From contig OZ242299.1 in NCBI GenBank assembly GCA_965207995.1, positions 496,001 to 560,000 on the forward strand: a stretch of 64,000 nt of DNA, written 5' to 3'. The notes under the pieces are model-generated. The model was not told the origin of the DNA. It did no database searches and saw only the letters and a program-made list of their open reading frames with translations. Below, in pieces: positions 31,898 to 40,190 of the stretch. Position numbers and translations under genes: made by a program. Source of the DNA: DAOUKH01 sp965207995. GTDB taxonomy: Bacteria > Chloroflexota > Dehalococcoidia > SHYB01. The first letter of the stretch is position 1. The number at the start of each line of letters is the position of its first letter.

Positions 31898-33016
31898 ATG
31901 TACAACGGGAGACTCATCTCATCCGACGATCACGTCTTCGAGCCCATCGACCTCTGGACTACCCGCACCGACAAAGCGTATCGCGACAGAGCGCCGCACA
32001 TCGTGCGCGAACCGGAGGAGGACTGGTGGGTGTGCGGAGAGCAAAAGCTCATGAGCCTGGGGCCGGGCACCCAAACGGGGTTGCGGTTTGAGGACCCCGA
32101 GAGCATCCGTTTCACCGGACAAATCGAGAACATCCGCAAGGGCGGCTACCTCCCCGATGAGCGGATCAAGGACATGGACAAGGACGGCATCGAGGTAGGC
32201 ATCTCCTATCCCAGCGTCGGACTGTCGCTCTACAACCTCCAAGATTCCGACTTGCTTACCGTGCTGCTCCGCTCCTACAACGACTGGGTCGCCGAGTTCT
32301 CGGCCGCGTACCCGAAGCGGCTGAAAGCCGTGGGACTCCTCAACGTCGACGACATTCCGTCGGCCGTGGAGGAGTTGACGCGCATTCACAGGCTCGGCCT
32401 CATCGGCGCGATGATCACGACCTATCCCACGGAAGGCCGCAGCTATCACCTCCCCGACTACGAGCCGCTGTGGGCGGAGGCGGAAGACCTGGGCATGCCG
32501 CTTGGCTTGCATTTCGGGACCAACCGGCCCGGTCCCGGTCAGCAGTTCGACAAGCCGTTGCTTCTGCGCCCTTCGTTCGTGGCGAACATCGACCACTGGG
32601 TACGGGTGTCCTTGGCCGACATGATCTTCTCCGGCGTGTTCGAGCGGCATCCCAAGCTCCTTGTCGGATCAATCGAGCAAGAGGTTTCCTGGGCGCCGCA
32701 CTTCCTGGAACGCATCGACTACACGTACTTGTATCGTCCCAAGAAACCGGGGCGGTACGTCTTCAAAGACGACATGAAGCCCAGCGACTTCTTCCACCGG
32801 AACTGCTTCATCAGCTTCCAGCAGGACGCCATCGGCGTGCGGAACCGCGAGTACATCGGCGTCGAGAACCTGCTATGGGGCTCCGACTACCCGCATATCG
32901 AGTCGACGTTCCCCCGCAGCCGCGAAATCATCGGCGAGATCCTCGAAGGTTGCTCGGAGGACGAGAAGTCAAAAATCGTCTGCGACAACGCGGCGAGGAT
33001 CTACCAACTTAATTGA
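31898..33016 (+). CDS. Amidohydrolase family 2 (ACMSD-like), paralogue 3
   Basis: 372 residues, GGAGG before the ATG. LISSDDHVFEPIDLWTTR at the N-terminus (DxH, here followed by FEP), LGLHFGTNRPGPG and LLWGSDYPHIESTFPRS. The only copy of the six on the plus strand. Its N-terminal signature (DDHVFEP) and IES in the last motif set it apart from the others, so it is probably an older paralogue. Convergent with paralogue 4. Confidence 0.88.
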   Translation: MYNGRLISSDDHVFEPIDLWTTRTDKAYRDRAPHIVREPEEDWWVCGEQKLMSLGPGTQTGLRFEDPESIRFTGQIENIRKGGYLPDERIKDMDKDGIEVGISYPSVGLSLYNLQDSDLLTVLLRSYNDWVAEFSAAYPKRLKAVGLLNVDDIPSAVEELTRIHRLGLIGAMITTYPTEGRSYHLPDYEPLWAEAEDLGMPLGLHFGTNRPGPGQQFDKPLLLRPSFVANIDHWVRVSLADMIFSGVFERHPKLLVGSIEQEVSWAPHFLERIDYTYLYRPKKPGRYVFKDDMKPSDFFHRNCFISFQQDAIGVRNREYIGVENLLWGSDYPHIESTFPRSREIIGEILEGCSEDEKSKIVCDNAARIYQLN

Positions 33017-33060
33017 CCGGCCTCTTGCGATAACCGACAGCCTCCGCCGGCGAGGGAAGG

Positions 33061-34206
33061 CTAGTCGAGATCGAAGCCGAAGAGCTTGGCCACGTTGCCG
33101 CTCGTCACCTTGCGGCGCTCCGTCTCGTCCATGTCGGCGAGGATGCGGTCGAGGAACTCCATCGACCGCGGCCATGAAGACTCGGCGTGGGGGTAGTCGT
33201 TGCCCCAGAGCATGTTGTCAACGCCGATCTTGCTCCGCAGCTCGACTCCCAGGTCGTCCTCGGTGAAGGTCACGAACATGTTCTGGTGCCAGAACTCGCT
33301 GGGCGTGAGCCCCGACTTGGACTTCCACCAATCGGTGAAGACGGGCCGCTCGCGATAGGTGAAGTCCATGTTGTTCAACCAGTGGGGAATCCAGCCCATT
33401 TCATGCTCGACGGATCCGACCTTGAGCTTGGGGAAGCGGTCGAACACGCCGGCGAAGATCATGTCGCACATGGCGAAGCGGACCCAGTAGTCGTTCGTGG
33501 CGCGGCTCGACGGCGCCAGGTTCGTGACCTCGCTTGAGAGCGAAACCGCGCCGCCGGACCCCCGGTTCGTGCCGACGTGGAGGCACAGCGGGATCTCCAG
33601 GTCTTGGGCCGTCCACCACAACCGCTCGTGTATGGGATGGCTATAGAGCCGGTCGGGGCCGGGGTAGACGGGGATCATCGCGCCGGTCAGACCCATCTTG
33701 CGGCAACGTTCGAGCTCCTCGCAGGCCTCGATCACGTTATCCACGTTGATGCACGCCATCCCCTTGAGGCGCTTGGGGTAGGTGTTGGCGAAGTCGGCGA
33801 TCCAGTCGTTGTAGGCCTGTTGGATCGCGGTGCAGAGAGCCGAGTCTTCGATACGCCACCACACCAGGCCGACGCTGGGCTGGAGGATGCCTCCCCACAG
33901 ACCGTCCTCCTCCAAGGCTTTCAGGTACTCCCCAGGCTCGTACCCCGCTTTGGGGATCTCCGGCCAGGTGGCGAGCCAGTCGATGGTGTCGGGGTCGTCG
34001 AAGCGGCGGCCGGTCTGGACGGTGACGCCGAGCGGCGCCATGAGCTTGCCGTCGACGAACCAGGCGTGGTGATTGATCCCATCCTCGTTCTTCGCGACGT
34101 TGAGCCGGGGGGCACGGTCGCGGAAGCGGTGGTCCATCCGTTCCTCGAACAGGTCCGGCGGCTCGACGATGTGGGTATCGGCCGAGATGATTCTGTATTC
34201 GCTCAC
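33061..34206 (-). CDS. Amidohydrolase family 2 (ACMSD-like), paralogue 4
   Basis: 381 residues from a GTG with GGAGG upstream. ISADTHIVEPPDLFEERM, LCLHVGTNRGSGG and LWGNDYPHAESSWPRS. Nearest by eye to paralogue 1. It is the third gene of a minus-strand run FAD monooxygenase - alcohol dehydrogenase - amidohydrolase with gaps of 8 and 13 bases, so it is probably co-expressed with them and acts after oxidation of the substrate. Confidence 0.89.
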   Translation of the reverse strand: MSEYRIISADTHIVEPPDLFEERMDHRFRDRAPRLNVAKNEDGINHHAWFVDGKLMAPLGVTVQTGRRFDDPDTIDWLATWPEIPKAGYEPGEYLKALEEDGLWGGILQPSVGLVWWRIEDSALCTAIQQAYNDWIADFANTYPKRLKGMACINVDNVIEACEELERCRKMGLTGAMIPVYPGPDRLYSHPIHERLWWTAQDLEIPLCLHVGTNRGSGGAVSLSSEVTNLAPSSRATNDYWVRFAMCDMIFAGVFDRFPKLKVGSVEHEMGWIPHWLNNMDFTYRERPVFTDWWKSKSGLTPSEFWHQNMFVTFTEDDLGVELRSKIGVDNMLWGNDYPHAESSWPRSMEFLDRILADMDETERRKVTSGNVAKLFGFDLD

Positions 34207-34219
34207 GGCGGACCTCCGA

Positions 34220-35320
34220 TCAGGCGTCGTACTTCAGGACGCTGCGCGCCACGCGCCCATGTTGCAACTCGCCCAGGGCGGTGTTCACCTCTTCCAACGG
34301 CAGCGTCCGGCTGATGAGTTCGTCCAGCTTGAGCTTGCCCGACATGTACAGGTCCACGAGCATCGGGAGATCGATGGACTGTCTGGCCCCGCCGAAGCCA
34401 CTGGCCATGAGCACACGCTCGGGGCGAATCACGTCCACGTCCAACGTGATCTTCGTTCCCACGGGGGGGAGGCCGATCATCACGCAGGTCCCGCCGCGGT
34501 GCACGCTGGCGAATGCATCCTCTACGGTCTTTGCCGTGCCGACCGCCTCGAACGCGTAGTCGACGCCCAGATCGTCGGTGAGCTGCTGGATGCGGCTGAC
34601 GGGTTCTTCACGGGAGGCGTCGATGACGTGGGTGGCGCCGAAATGCTCGGCCATATCGAGCTTTTCCTCGAGAATGTCGACGGCGATGATCCTGCCGGCG
34701 CCCGCGATGGCCGCTCCCTGCACGACGCAGAGGCCAACGCCGCCGCAGCCGAACACCGCGACGCTGCTTCCCGGTTCGACCTTGGCCCGATTGAAGACCG
34801 AGCCGACGCCGGACATCGCTCCGCAGCCGACGAGGCAGACCTTGTCGAGCGGCGCGTCCTTCCTTATCGGGATGACGCACTCCTCGGGCACGACCGCCTG
34901 ATGGGAGAAGGTGCCGATCTGGAGAAGGGTATGCACGGGCTCGCCGTTGCGGTAGACCCGGTAGGTGTTGTCGAGCATCTTGAAGAGGTTCTTGGGCATG
35001 CCCCGCATCAGGCAGATGTTGGACCGCCCGGAGGCGCAGAACTTGCATCGGCCGCAGAAAGGCTCAGGGTTGGCGATGAAGTGGTCGCCCGGCTTGGTGC
35101 GCGTGACGCCGGGCCCAACCGCCTCGACTATGCCGGCGCCTTCGTGCCCAAGGACCATGGGGAGCGGTATGGGACGCAGCGCCTGCATCATGCTGAGGTC
35201 GGTGTGACAGACGCCGCTGGCGACGTAGCGGACCAAGACCTCGCCCTGCTTGGGTTCGGCAAGGTCCAGATCTTCCACTACGAGTGGGGTGTTGTTCTTC
35301 AAGAGGACCGCGGCCTTCAT
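34220..35320 (-). CDS. Zinc-dependent alcohol dehydrogenase (MDR family)
   Basis: 366 residues. Catalytic zinc ligands in GVCHTDLS and GHEGAGIVEAVG; the structural zinc cysteines are in CGRCKFCASGRSNIC; the Rossmann motif is VFGCGGVGLCVVQGA. Oxidises an alcohol or reduces an aldehyde with NAD(P). Class III/NDMA-type dehydrogenases share the long structural-zinc loop seen here. Between a FAD monooxygenase (upstream, 8-base gap) and an amidohydrolase (downstream), which suggests it handles a hydroxylated intermediate. Confidence 0.92.
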   Translation of the reverse strand: MKAAVLLKNNTPLVVEDLDLAEPKQGEVLVRYVASGVCHTDLSMMQALRPIPLPMVLGHEGAGIVEAVGPGVTRTKPGDHFIANPEPFCGRCKFCASGRSNICLMRGMPKNLFKMLDNTYRVYRNGEPVHTLLQIGTFSHQAVVPEECVIPIRKDAPLDKVCLVGCGAMSGVGSVFNRAKVEPGSSVAVFGCGGVGLCVVQGAAIAGAGRIIAVDILEEKLDMAEHFGATHVIDASREEPVSRIQQLTDDLGVDYAFEAVGTAKTVEDAFASVHRGGTCVMIGLPPVGTKITLDVDVIRPERVLMASGFGGARQSIDLPMLVDLYMSGKLKLDELISRTLPLEEVNTALGELQHGRVARSVLKYDA

Positions 35321-35328
35321 ACGTCCCC

Positions 35329-36543
35329 CTATTCCATGGCGGCGACTTGCCTGAGGCTTTCGATCATTGACGTGCGCAGCAAGTACTGGCGCGCCTTCTC
35401 AGGATCGTCGGCGAGGCGGCGCATCTCTTCATTGCGGCTCCGCCTAACATCGGGGTCTTTTTCGCCTATGTCGCGGGCGTTTTGCTCGGTCTGTCGTTGG
35501 ACCACCTCGATGGCGATGGTCCGGCGTTCCTTGGTGTACCGGTCCAAGAGGTCCAGGTCCGCCTCGCCTCGCCAAATGCGCCCGATCTTCTCCGCCAAGT
35601 TCACCGCGTCGTGGACACCGCCGTTGAGGCCCATGCCTCCCAAGGGGTTGTTCACGTGCGCCGCATCTCCCGCTATGACCACACGTCCCCGGCGATAGTC
35701 CTCCGCCACGCGCTGATGCACGCGATAGATGCGGCGCATCTTCACCGGATAGGGCTTCCCTGTCGGGTAGACTCGCTGAAGCCGTTCCTGCCCAACCCGT
35801 TCCAGCGTCTCTTCGTCAAGGTCGGGATCGTCGAAGAAGGTCTCCTCGGGTCGGGTGGGGAACAGGACGCGCCACTCGGTGGGCGTATGGATCAGGGCAT
35901 GCCAGTCGGGATAGTCGCCGACGTAGGCCACGTGCGAGAGGCCAGTGATCAGGGACTGGAGATCAAAGGGAACGAATTGGGAGAGGTACCGTTCGGGGTA
36001 GGCGATCCCCTGGAACTTCAGGCCCAACGATACCCGGACCGGTGAGGCAAGTCCCTCGGCCCCGATGGCGAAGGCCCCTTCGAACCGCTGCGTCCCCTCC
36101 GGCGTCTCTGCGGTCACGACAGCGTAATCATCGGCGGGTTCGGCTCCCGTCACCCGGTGGCTGAACCGCACCTCCGCCAGGTCGCTCTCATTGATCGCTT
36201 TCAGTGCTTCGACACACAGCGAGTACTGCTCCAGCTGAAGACGGAAGGGGTATCTCGTGTCGTCCTTGAGGAGGCCGAGATCGAATTCGGCCACCAAGCC
36301 TTCGTTGCGGTCGCGGAACTGGTACTTGTCGGCCTTGAGCCCTTGCGCGAGCAACTCCTGGGCAATTCCGAGATCGTCAAGCATCTCGATGGTGGGCGGG
36401 TGGAAGGTCGATGCCCGCAGCTCCTCAACAAGCTCCGTGTGAGCTTCGAGCACGAGCGAAGGGATTCCCTGGCGAGCAAGGGCCACGGCAGTCGTCAGAC
36501 CCACCGGGCCGCCTCCCGCGATGACGACACGTTCTGCGGTCAC
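35329..36543 (-). CDS. FAD-dependent aromatic-type monooxygenase
   Basis: 404 residues from a GTG with a GGAGGGGAGGG ribosome site; the frame upstream overlaps the promoter. N-terminal GxGxxG (VVIAGGGPVGLTTAVALARQG), and the second FAD motif GDAAHVNNPLGGMGLNGGVHDAVNL, characteristic of the PheA/TfdB-type (FAD_binding_3) hydroxylases. These insert one oxygen atom into phenolic or similar rings using NAD(P)H. The thioredoxin-like C-terminal domain of the longest members is absent. First gene of a three-gene run, with TATAAT at 36571-36576. Confidence 0.9.
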   Translation of the reverse strand: MTAERVVIAGGGPVGLTTAVALARQGIPSLVLEAHTELVEELRASTFHPPTIEMLDDLGIAQELLAQGLKADKYQFRDRNEGLVAEFDLGLLKDDTRYPFRLQLEQYSLCVEALKAINESDLAEVRFSHRVTGAEPADDYAVVTAETPEGTQRFEGAFAIGAEGLASPVRVSLGLKFQGIAYPERYLSQFVPFDLQSLITGLSHVAYVGDYPDWHALIHTPTEWRVLFPTRPEETFFDDPDLDEETLERVGQERLQRVYPTGKPYPVKMRRIYRVHQRVAEDYRRGRVVIAGDAAHVNNPLGGMGLNGGVHDAVNLAEKIGRIWRGEADLDLLDRYTKERRTIAIEVVQRQTEQNARDIGEKDPDVRRSRNEEMRRLADDPEKARQYLLRTSMIESLRQVAAME

Positions 36544-36570
36544 GAGGCCCTCCCCTCCCGATCTGCCGCC

Positions 36571-36576
36571 ATTATA
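36571..36576 (-). promoter_or_regulatory. Candidate -10 box (TATAAT) of the monooxygenase operon
   Basis: Perfect TATAAT on the minus strand, 28 bases before the GTG start, leaving just enough leader for the GGAGGGG site. No convincing -35. Confidence 0.45.
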
Positions 36577-36597
36577 GGCGCCGGACAGTGCGGGCGC

Positions 36598-36627
36598 TTG
36601 ACACGGCGAGCCGCACAACCATAGCGT
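36598..36627 (+). promoter_or_regulatory. Candidate promoter of the third GHHTGA hydrolase gene
   Basis: TTGACA (36598-36603), 18-bp spacer, TAGCGT (36622-36627). Transcription would begin about eight bases before the ATG at 36642. The spacing matches the thrC and second importer promoters. Confidence 0.45.
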
Positions 36628-36641
36628 ACGACGCCTCCGTG

Positions 36642-37460
36642 ATGCCCAACAAAGAGCACATGGTAAAGAGCTATGTGGACACGCCTTACGGCCAGGTCCA
36701 CTGCCGGTCGTCGCCGGGGCCCCCGACGGGCATACCGCTCGTGCTCTTTCATCAGACCGCCAGCTCGTCGGTCATGTATGAAGCGCTTTGCAACGAGCTT
36801 GGTGAAGGGGTCTGGTTCTTCGCCCCCGACACGCCCGGATTCGGCGGGACGTCCGCTCCCCCGGAAGCGGCCTCCATCAAGTACTACGCAGACGTCCTGT
36901 ACGCGTCCGTCAAAGCTATGGGCATCGACCGCTGCTGGTTCTTCGGGCACCACACCGGTGCATCGATCGCAGTGCAGATGGCCTACGACCACCCGGACTT
37001 GGTGCTGAAGATGGCGCTCTCGGGGCCACCGTTCCTTTCCGAGGAGGAGAAGGCCGAGCGGAGGGCCGCGGTGCAGCCGATCGTGGTGGCAAGGGACGGC
37101 TCGCATCTTACGGCCACGTGGGAGCGGACGTGGGCCAAGCAGCCCGATATGCCCGCGGCGCTGGCCCATCGCGAGACCGTCTTGAATCTCCACGCCGGGG
37201 AACGCTATCACGAGGCTTATCTGGCCGTCTTCAACCACGACTTCGCCGGCCAGCTGACGCAGCTCGAAATTCCGCTGCTGCTCATGGCCGGCGACCTAGA
37301 CACGCTCTGGCCTCACTTCGACGCGGCGTGCAACGCGATACCGACCGCCGAACGGGCCGTCTTCCGCGGGGTGGGCTCGTTGATCTGCGATCTACGGGCC
37401 AAGGAGGTGGCCGAAATCCTGCGGCGCTTCTTCTTCGCCGGTGAGAAGGCCGCCGGGTAG
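36642..37460 (+). CDS. Alpha/beta hydrolase with GHHTGA elbow, copy 3
   Basis: 272 residues from the ATG at 36642; a frame to 36588 begins before the promoter. VLFHQTASS, APDTPGFGGTSAPP, the elbow FFGHHTGASIAVQMAYDHPDL (His104 in the Ser position) and acid loop LMAGDLDTLWP. More divergent from copies 1 and 2, which resemble each other; the middle (cap) section differs most. Unlike copy 2 it has no methyltransferase partner; its neighbour is amidohydrolase paralogue 5, convergent 14 bases away. Confidence 0.85.
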   Translation: MPNKEHMVKSYVDTPYGQVHCRSSPGPPTGIPLVLFHQTASSSVMYEALCNELGEGVWFFAPDTPGFGGTSAPPEAASIKYYADVLYASVKAMGIDRCWFFGHHTGASIAVQMAYDHPDLVLKMALSGPPFLSEEEKAERRAAVQPIVVARDGSHLTATWERTWAKQPDMPAALAHRETVLNLHAGERYHEAYLAVFNHDFAGQLTQLEIPLLLMAGDLDTLWPHFDAACNAIPTAERAVFRGVGSLICDLRAKEVAEILRRFFFAGEKAAG

Positions 37461-37473
37461 GCGCGGCACAGCC

Positions 37474-38604
37474 TTAGACGAAGCCGAACACCTTCGAAGC
37501 GTTGTCGAAGCTCGCCTTTCGCTTGTCTTCGTCGGAAGCGCCCTCGAACATCTTGCCGAAGAGCTCGAGTGACTTCGGCCATGAGGACTCGGCGTGGGGG
37601 TAGTCGGTGCCCCACATGATGTTGTCGACACCGATGTAGTCGCGCATCTTCACGCCCACGAAGTCGTCGATGAAGGTGCCGAACATGTTGCGCTTCCAGA
37701 ACTCGCTCGGCAGCAGCCCCGACTTCGACGTCCAGCCGCCGGTGTACATGCGCCGCTCCCGGTAGGCGAAGTCCATTTGGTTGAGCCAGTGGGGAACCCA
37801 GGCGATCTCGTGCTCCACTGAGCCGACGCAGAGCCGCGGGTAGCGGTCGAACACCCCGGCGAAAATGATGGCCGCCAGGGAGACTCGCACCCAGTAGTCG
37901 TTCGTCGCCCGTCCCATGGCGGTGTTGGCGGTGACGCTGAGCGCCGCGCCGGGACCGGCACGGTTCGTGCCGAGATGGAGGTTGAGCGGCATCCGGGCGT
38001 CCTGAGCCGCGGCCCAGAGCGGCTCATACCGCTCGTCCATATACGTTTCCTCCGGCGGCGGACTGACCGGAATCATAGCGCCGGAAAGGCCCATCTTGGC
38101 GCAGCGGTCGAGCTCGGCGACGGCCTCGTCGATGTCGTCGAGGTTCAGGCAGGCGAACCCTTTCAGGCGGTCGGGGTGGGGCTTGACGAAGTCCGCCATC
38201 CAATCGTTGTAGGCGCGGCACAGACCGCTGAGCAGGGCGCTGTCGGGAAGCTTCCACCACACAAGGCCGATGCTGGGCTGAAGCAGGGCGCCCCACACGC
38301 CGTCCTCGGCAAGCGCCTCAACCATCTCATCGGGGTCGTAGGCAGCCTTGGGCACTTCCTCCCAGGGACTCACCCAATCGATGGTGCTGGGGTCCTCGAA
38401 GCGCCGGCCGGTCTGCACGGCCACCCCCACGGTCGCGACCTGATCTCCGTTGTAGAACCACCCGTCATAGTCGCGGCCGTCCTCCGTCTTGGCCTTCCGC
38501 ATGACCGGAGCTTGGTCGCGGAGCTTCGGGTCGATGCGCGCCGAATAGATGTCGGGCGGTTCGACGATGTGGGTGTCCGCGGAGATGATCCGATGGGCTG
38601 ACAT
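37474..38604 (-). CDS. Amidohydrolase family 2 (ACMSD-like), paralogue 5
   Basis: 376 residues. ISADTHIVEPPDIYSARID, LNLHLGTNRAGPG and MWGTDYPHAESSWPKS hold the expected metal residues. Lies just downstream (8-base gap from stop to start) of an HpcH/HpaI aldolase-like gene on the same strand, so the pair is likely co-transcribed with the GlcG-like gene further upstream. Confidence 0.88.
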   Translation of the reverse strand: MSAHRIISADTHIVEPPDIYSARIDPKLRDQAPVMRKAKTEDGRDYDGWFYNGDQVATVGVAVQTGRRFEDPSTIDWVSPWEEVPKAAYDPDEMVEALAEDGVWGALLQPSIGLVWWKLPDSALLSGLCRAYNDWMADFVKPHPDRLKGFACLNLDDIDEAVAELDRCAKMGLSGAMIPVSPPPEETYMDERYEPLWAAAQDARMPLNLHLGTNRAGPGAALSVTANTAMGRATNDYWVRVSLAAIIFAGVFDRYPRLCVGSVEHEIAWVPHWLNQMDFAYRERRMYTGGWTSKSGLLPSEFWKRNMFGTFIDDFVGVKMRDYIGVDNIMWGTDYPHAESSWPKSLELFGKMFEGASDEDKRKASFDNASKVFGFV

Positions 38605-38611
38605 GGGTCGC

Positions 38612-39517
38612 TCAAGTGTAACCCAGGGGCGGCCGATCGCTGGACGTGCGGCCGGCAGCCCTCCGGCCTGCGTCGAGTATCGAGTTGTCGGGCCGGAACA
38701 TGCCGGTGATGATGATGCGAAAGCCCTGCTCGACCCGCAATTCAGCCTCGGCCGCGTCGTTCGCTCCGACGCCGCAGGGGACGTCGAACTCCTTGCAGGC
38801 GTCCAGCACCCTCAGCAAGGCTTCCTCCTGCTCCGGGAACGGCTCGCCCATCCTGACGCCGGCCGACAACGCCAAATCGAAGTGTTCCATCCATATGGCG
38901 CCGATGCCCTTCACTTCGCGGAGAATGTCGCGGATGTTCTTGACTCCTTCAGCATCCTCGACGATGGCTATCAGCAACAGTTCGCCATCGGGGTCGAGCG
39001 GCCAGAGGTCCGCCGAGTCGAAGTAGTCCTGCGGCGCCAGCCCCCAATAGCGCGGCGCGTACCGCCTCCACCACCCGCGGATGCCCGGCGGATCAGCATC
39101 TTTGGCGCCCGGCGCTTGCGGATAGCGCGCGGCGGCCACGACGCCCTTCGCCTCCTCCACGGTCGTCAGGCCGGGCACGATGAGGCCGTAGGGACCGGCG
39201 TCGAGGGTCTGTTGGACCACCCACTGATTCACGAGGATCTCGCGAGCGTCGGGGGCCACCCACGCAAACGGCATCGTTTCGGGCTGCAGACTTCCTTTTT
39301 CAACGATCTGACGCCGGTTCAACATCTGCGAGAGCGATTGGCGGAGCTTCGTGAAGTTGAAGCCCTCGTGCTCCATCTCGATGAGGACGAAGTCGTAGTC
39401 GGACTCGTTCCAATACATGAGCTCGTCGAGGTTGCCGTTCATGACCACGCGGCCGAAGACAACCTCGCGCTGCTCGAGGAGATCGATGACCTTGTTGAGC
39501 CGTATGCCGTTGTGCAT
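38612..39517 (-). CDS. HpcH/HpaI aldolase / citrate-lyase family protein
   Basis: 301 residues with AAGGGAG before the ATG. Class II pyruvate-aldolase barrel: LIEMEHEGFNFTKLR (where HpaI has the EHxP/G region), GLIVPGLTTVEEAKGVVAAARYP (Mg/phosphate region) and IWMEHFDLALSAGV (ExxD metal pair). The family cleaves hydroxy-keto acids from aromatic meta-cleavage to pyruvate and an aldehyde. Here the arginine-containing segment of bona fide HpaI is not obvious, so the exact reaction is uncertain. Between a GlcG-like gene and amidohydrolase paralogue 5. Confidence 0.82.
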   Translation of the reverse strand: MHNGIRLNKVIDLLEQREVVFGRVVMNGNLDELMYWNESDYDFVLIEMEHEGFNFTKLRQSLSQMLNRRQIVEKGSLQPETMPFAWVAPDAREILVNQWVVQQTLDAGPYGLIVPGLTTVEEAKGVVAAARYPQAPGAKDADPPGIRGWWRRYAPRYWGLAPQDYFDSADLWPLDPDGELLLIAIVEDAEGVKNIRDILREVKGIGAIWMEHFDLALSAGVRMGEPFPEQEEALLRVLDACKEFDVPCGVGANDAAEAELRVEQGFRIIITGMFRPDNSILDAGRRAAGRTSSDRPPLGYT

Positions 39518-39535
39518 GTAGAGACTCCCTTAAAG

Positions 39536-39946
39536 TCACGCCTGGTGCGACAGCCCGGCCGACGCCAGGGCCGCCTGTGCGATCTCCCGGTCCTTCGCCG
39601 CGGCCCCCGCAACCCCGATGGCGCCGACGAGCTCTCCGCCTTGGTAGATGGGCTCGGCTCCAGACCATACCATGACCTGGACGCCCAATACGTCGAGCAG
39701 GCCTCGCGCCCACGGCTCCGCCGCCGCCTCTCTCAATTCGCCGCTGGGCGCCGCAAACGCCGTGGACAGGCTCGCCTTCCCGGGCGCGCCGTGGGCCCCG
39801 GCCGGCTCCGCTCCATCCATGCGGTTGAAGGCTATGAGGCGCCCTCCGGCGTCCACCACCGCGACGTCAACGACAGCCTGCGACGCTAGGGCCTCCTCCA
39901 CGGCCGCGCGGACGATTGTCATAGCAGTATCGAAGGATAAGGTCAT
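39536..39946 (-). CDS. GlcG/HbpS (DUF336) family protein, copy 2
   Basis: 136 residues. VVDVAVVDAGGRLIAFNRMDGAEPAG and YQGGELVGAIGVAGAAAKDREIAQAAL match the family core. First gene of a GlcG-like / aldolase / amidohydrolase run (gap 18 bases to the aldolase). The other copy (31356) also sits beside an amidohydrolase and a methyltransferase, so the association looks functional. Confidence 0.83.
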   Translation of the reverse strand: MTLSFDTAMTIVRAAVEEALASQAVVDVAVVDAGGRLIAFNRMDGAEPAGAHGAPGKASLSTAFAAPSGELREAAAEPWARGLLDVLGVQVMVWSGAEPIYQGGELVGAIGVAGAAAKDREIAQAALASAGLSHQA

Positions 39947-40190
39947 AGCCGTTCGCCGCCTTGGTCAACAATCTGGAGTCGGCCCCAAGTGATGTCAACC
40001 GGTCCTGGTAACACCGGAATCGAGGCCTGGGCCCAGGCGCGGTCACACCCGCACGCCCAAAGCGAGCCCTGCAGGGCCGACCTACAACGCAACCGCCCGC
40101 GCAAAAGTTCGCCCTGCAGCAAAGGCAGGGGTACCGGTCCTCCGGAGCACCGCCGCCGCCCTTGCCCCGTAGGCGGCTTCCTAAAGGCAG

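Noticed and set aside
39947..40190. Possible small RNA or gene in the gap after the GlcG-like gene
   Set aside because: Contains repeated CCCTGCAG words but no stable long stem, promoter or open frame that looks coding.
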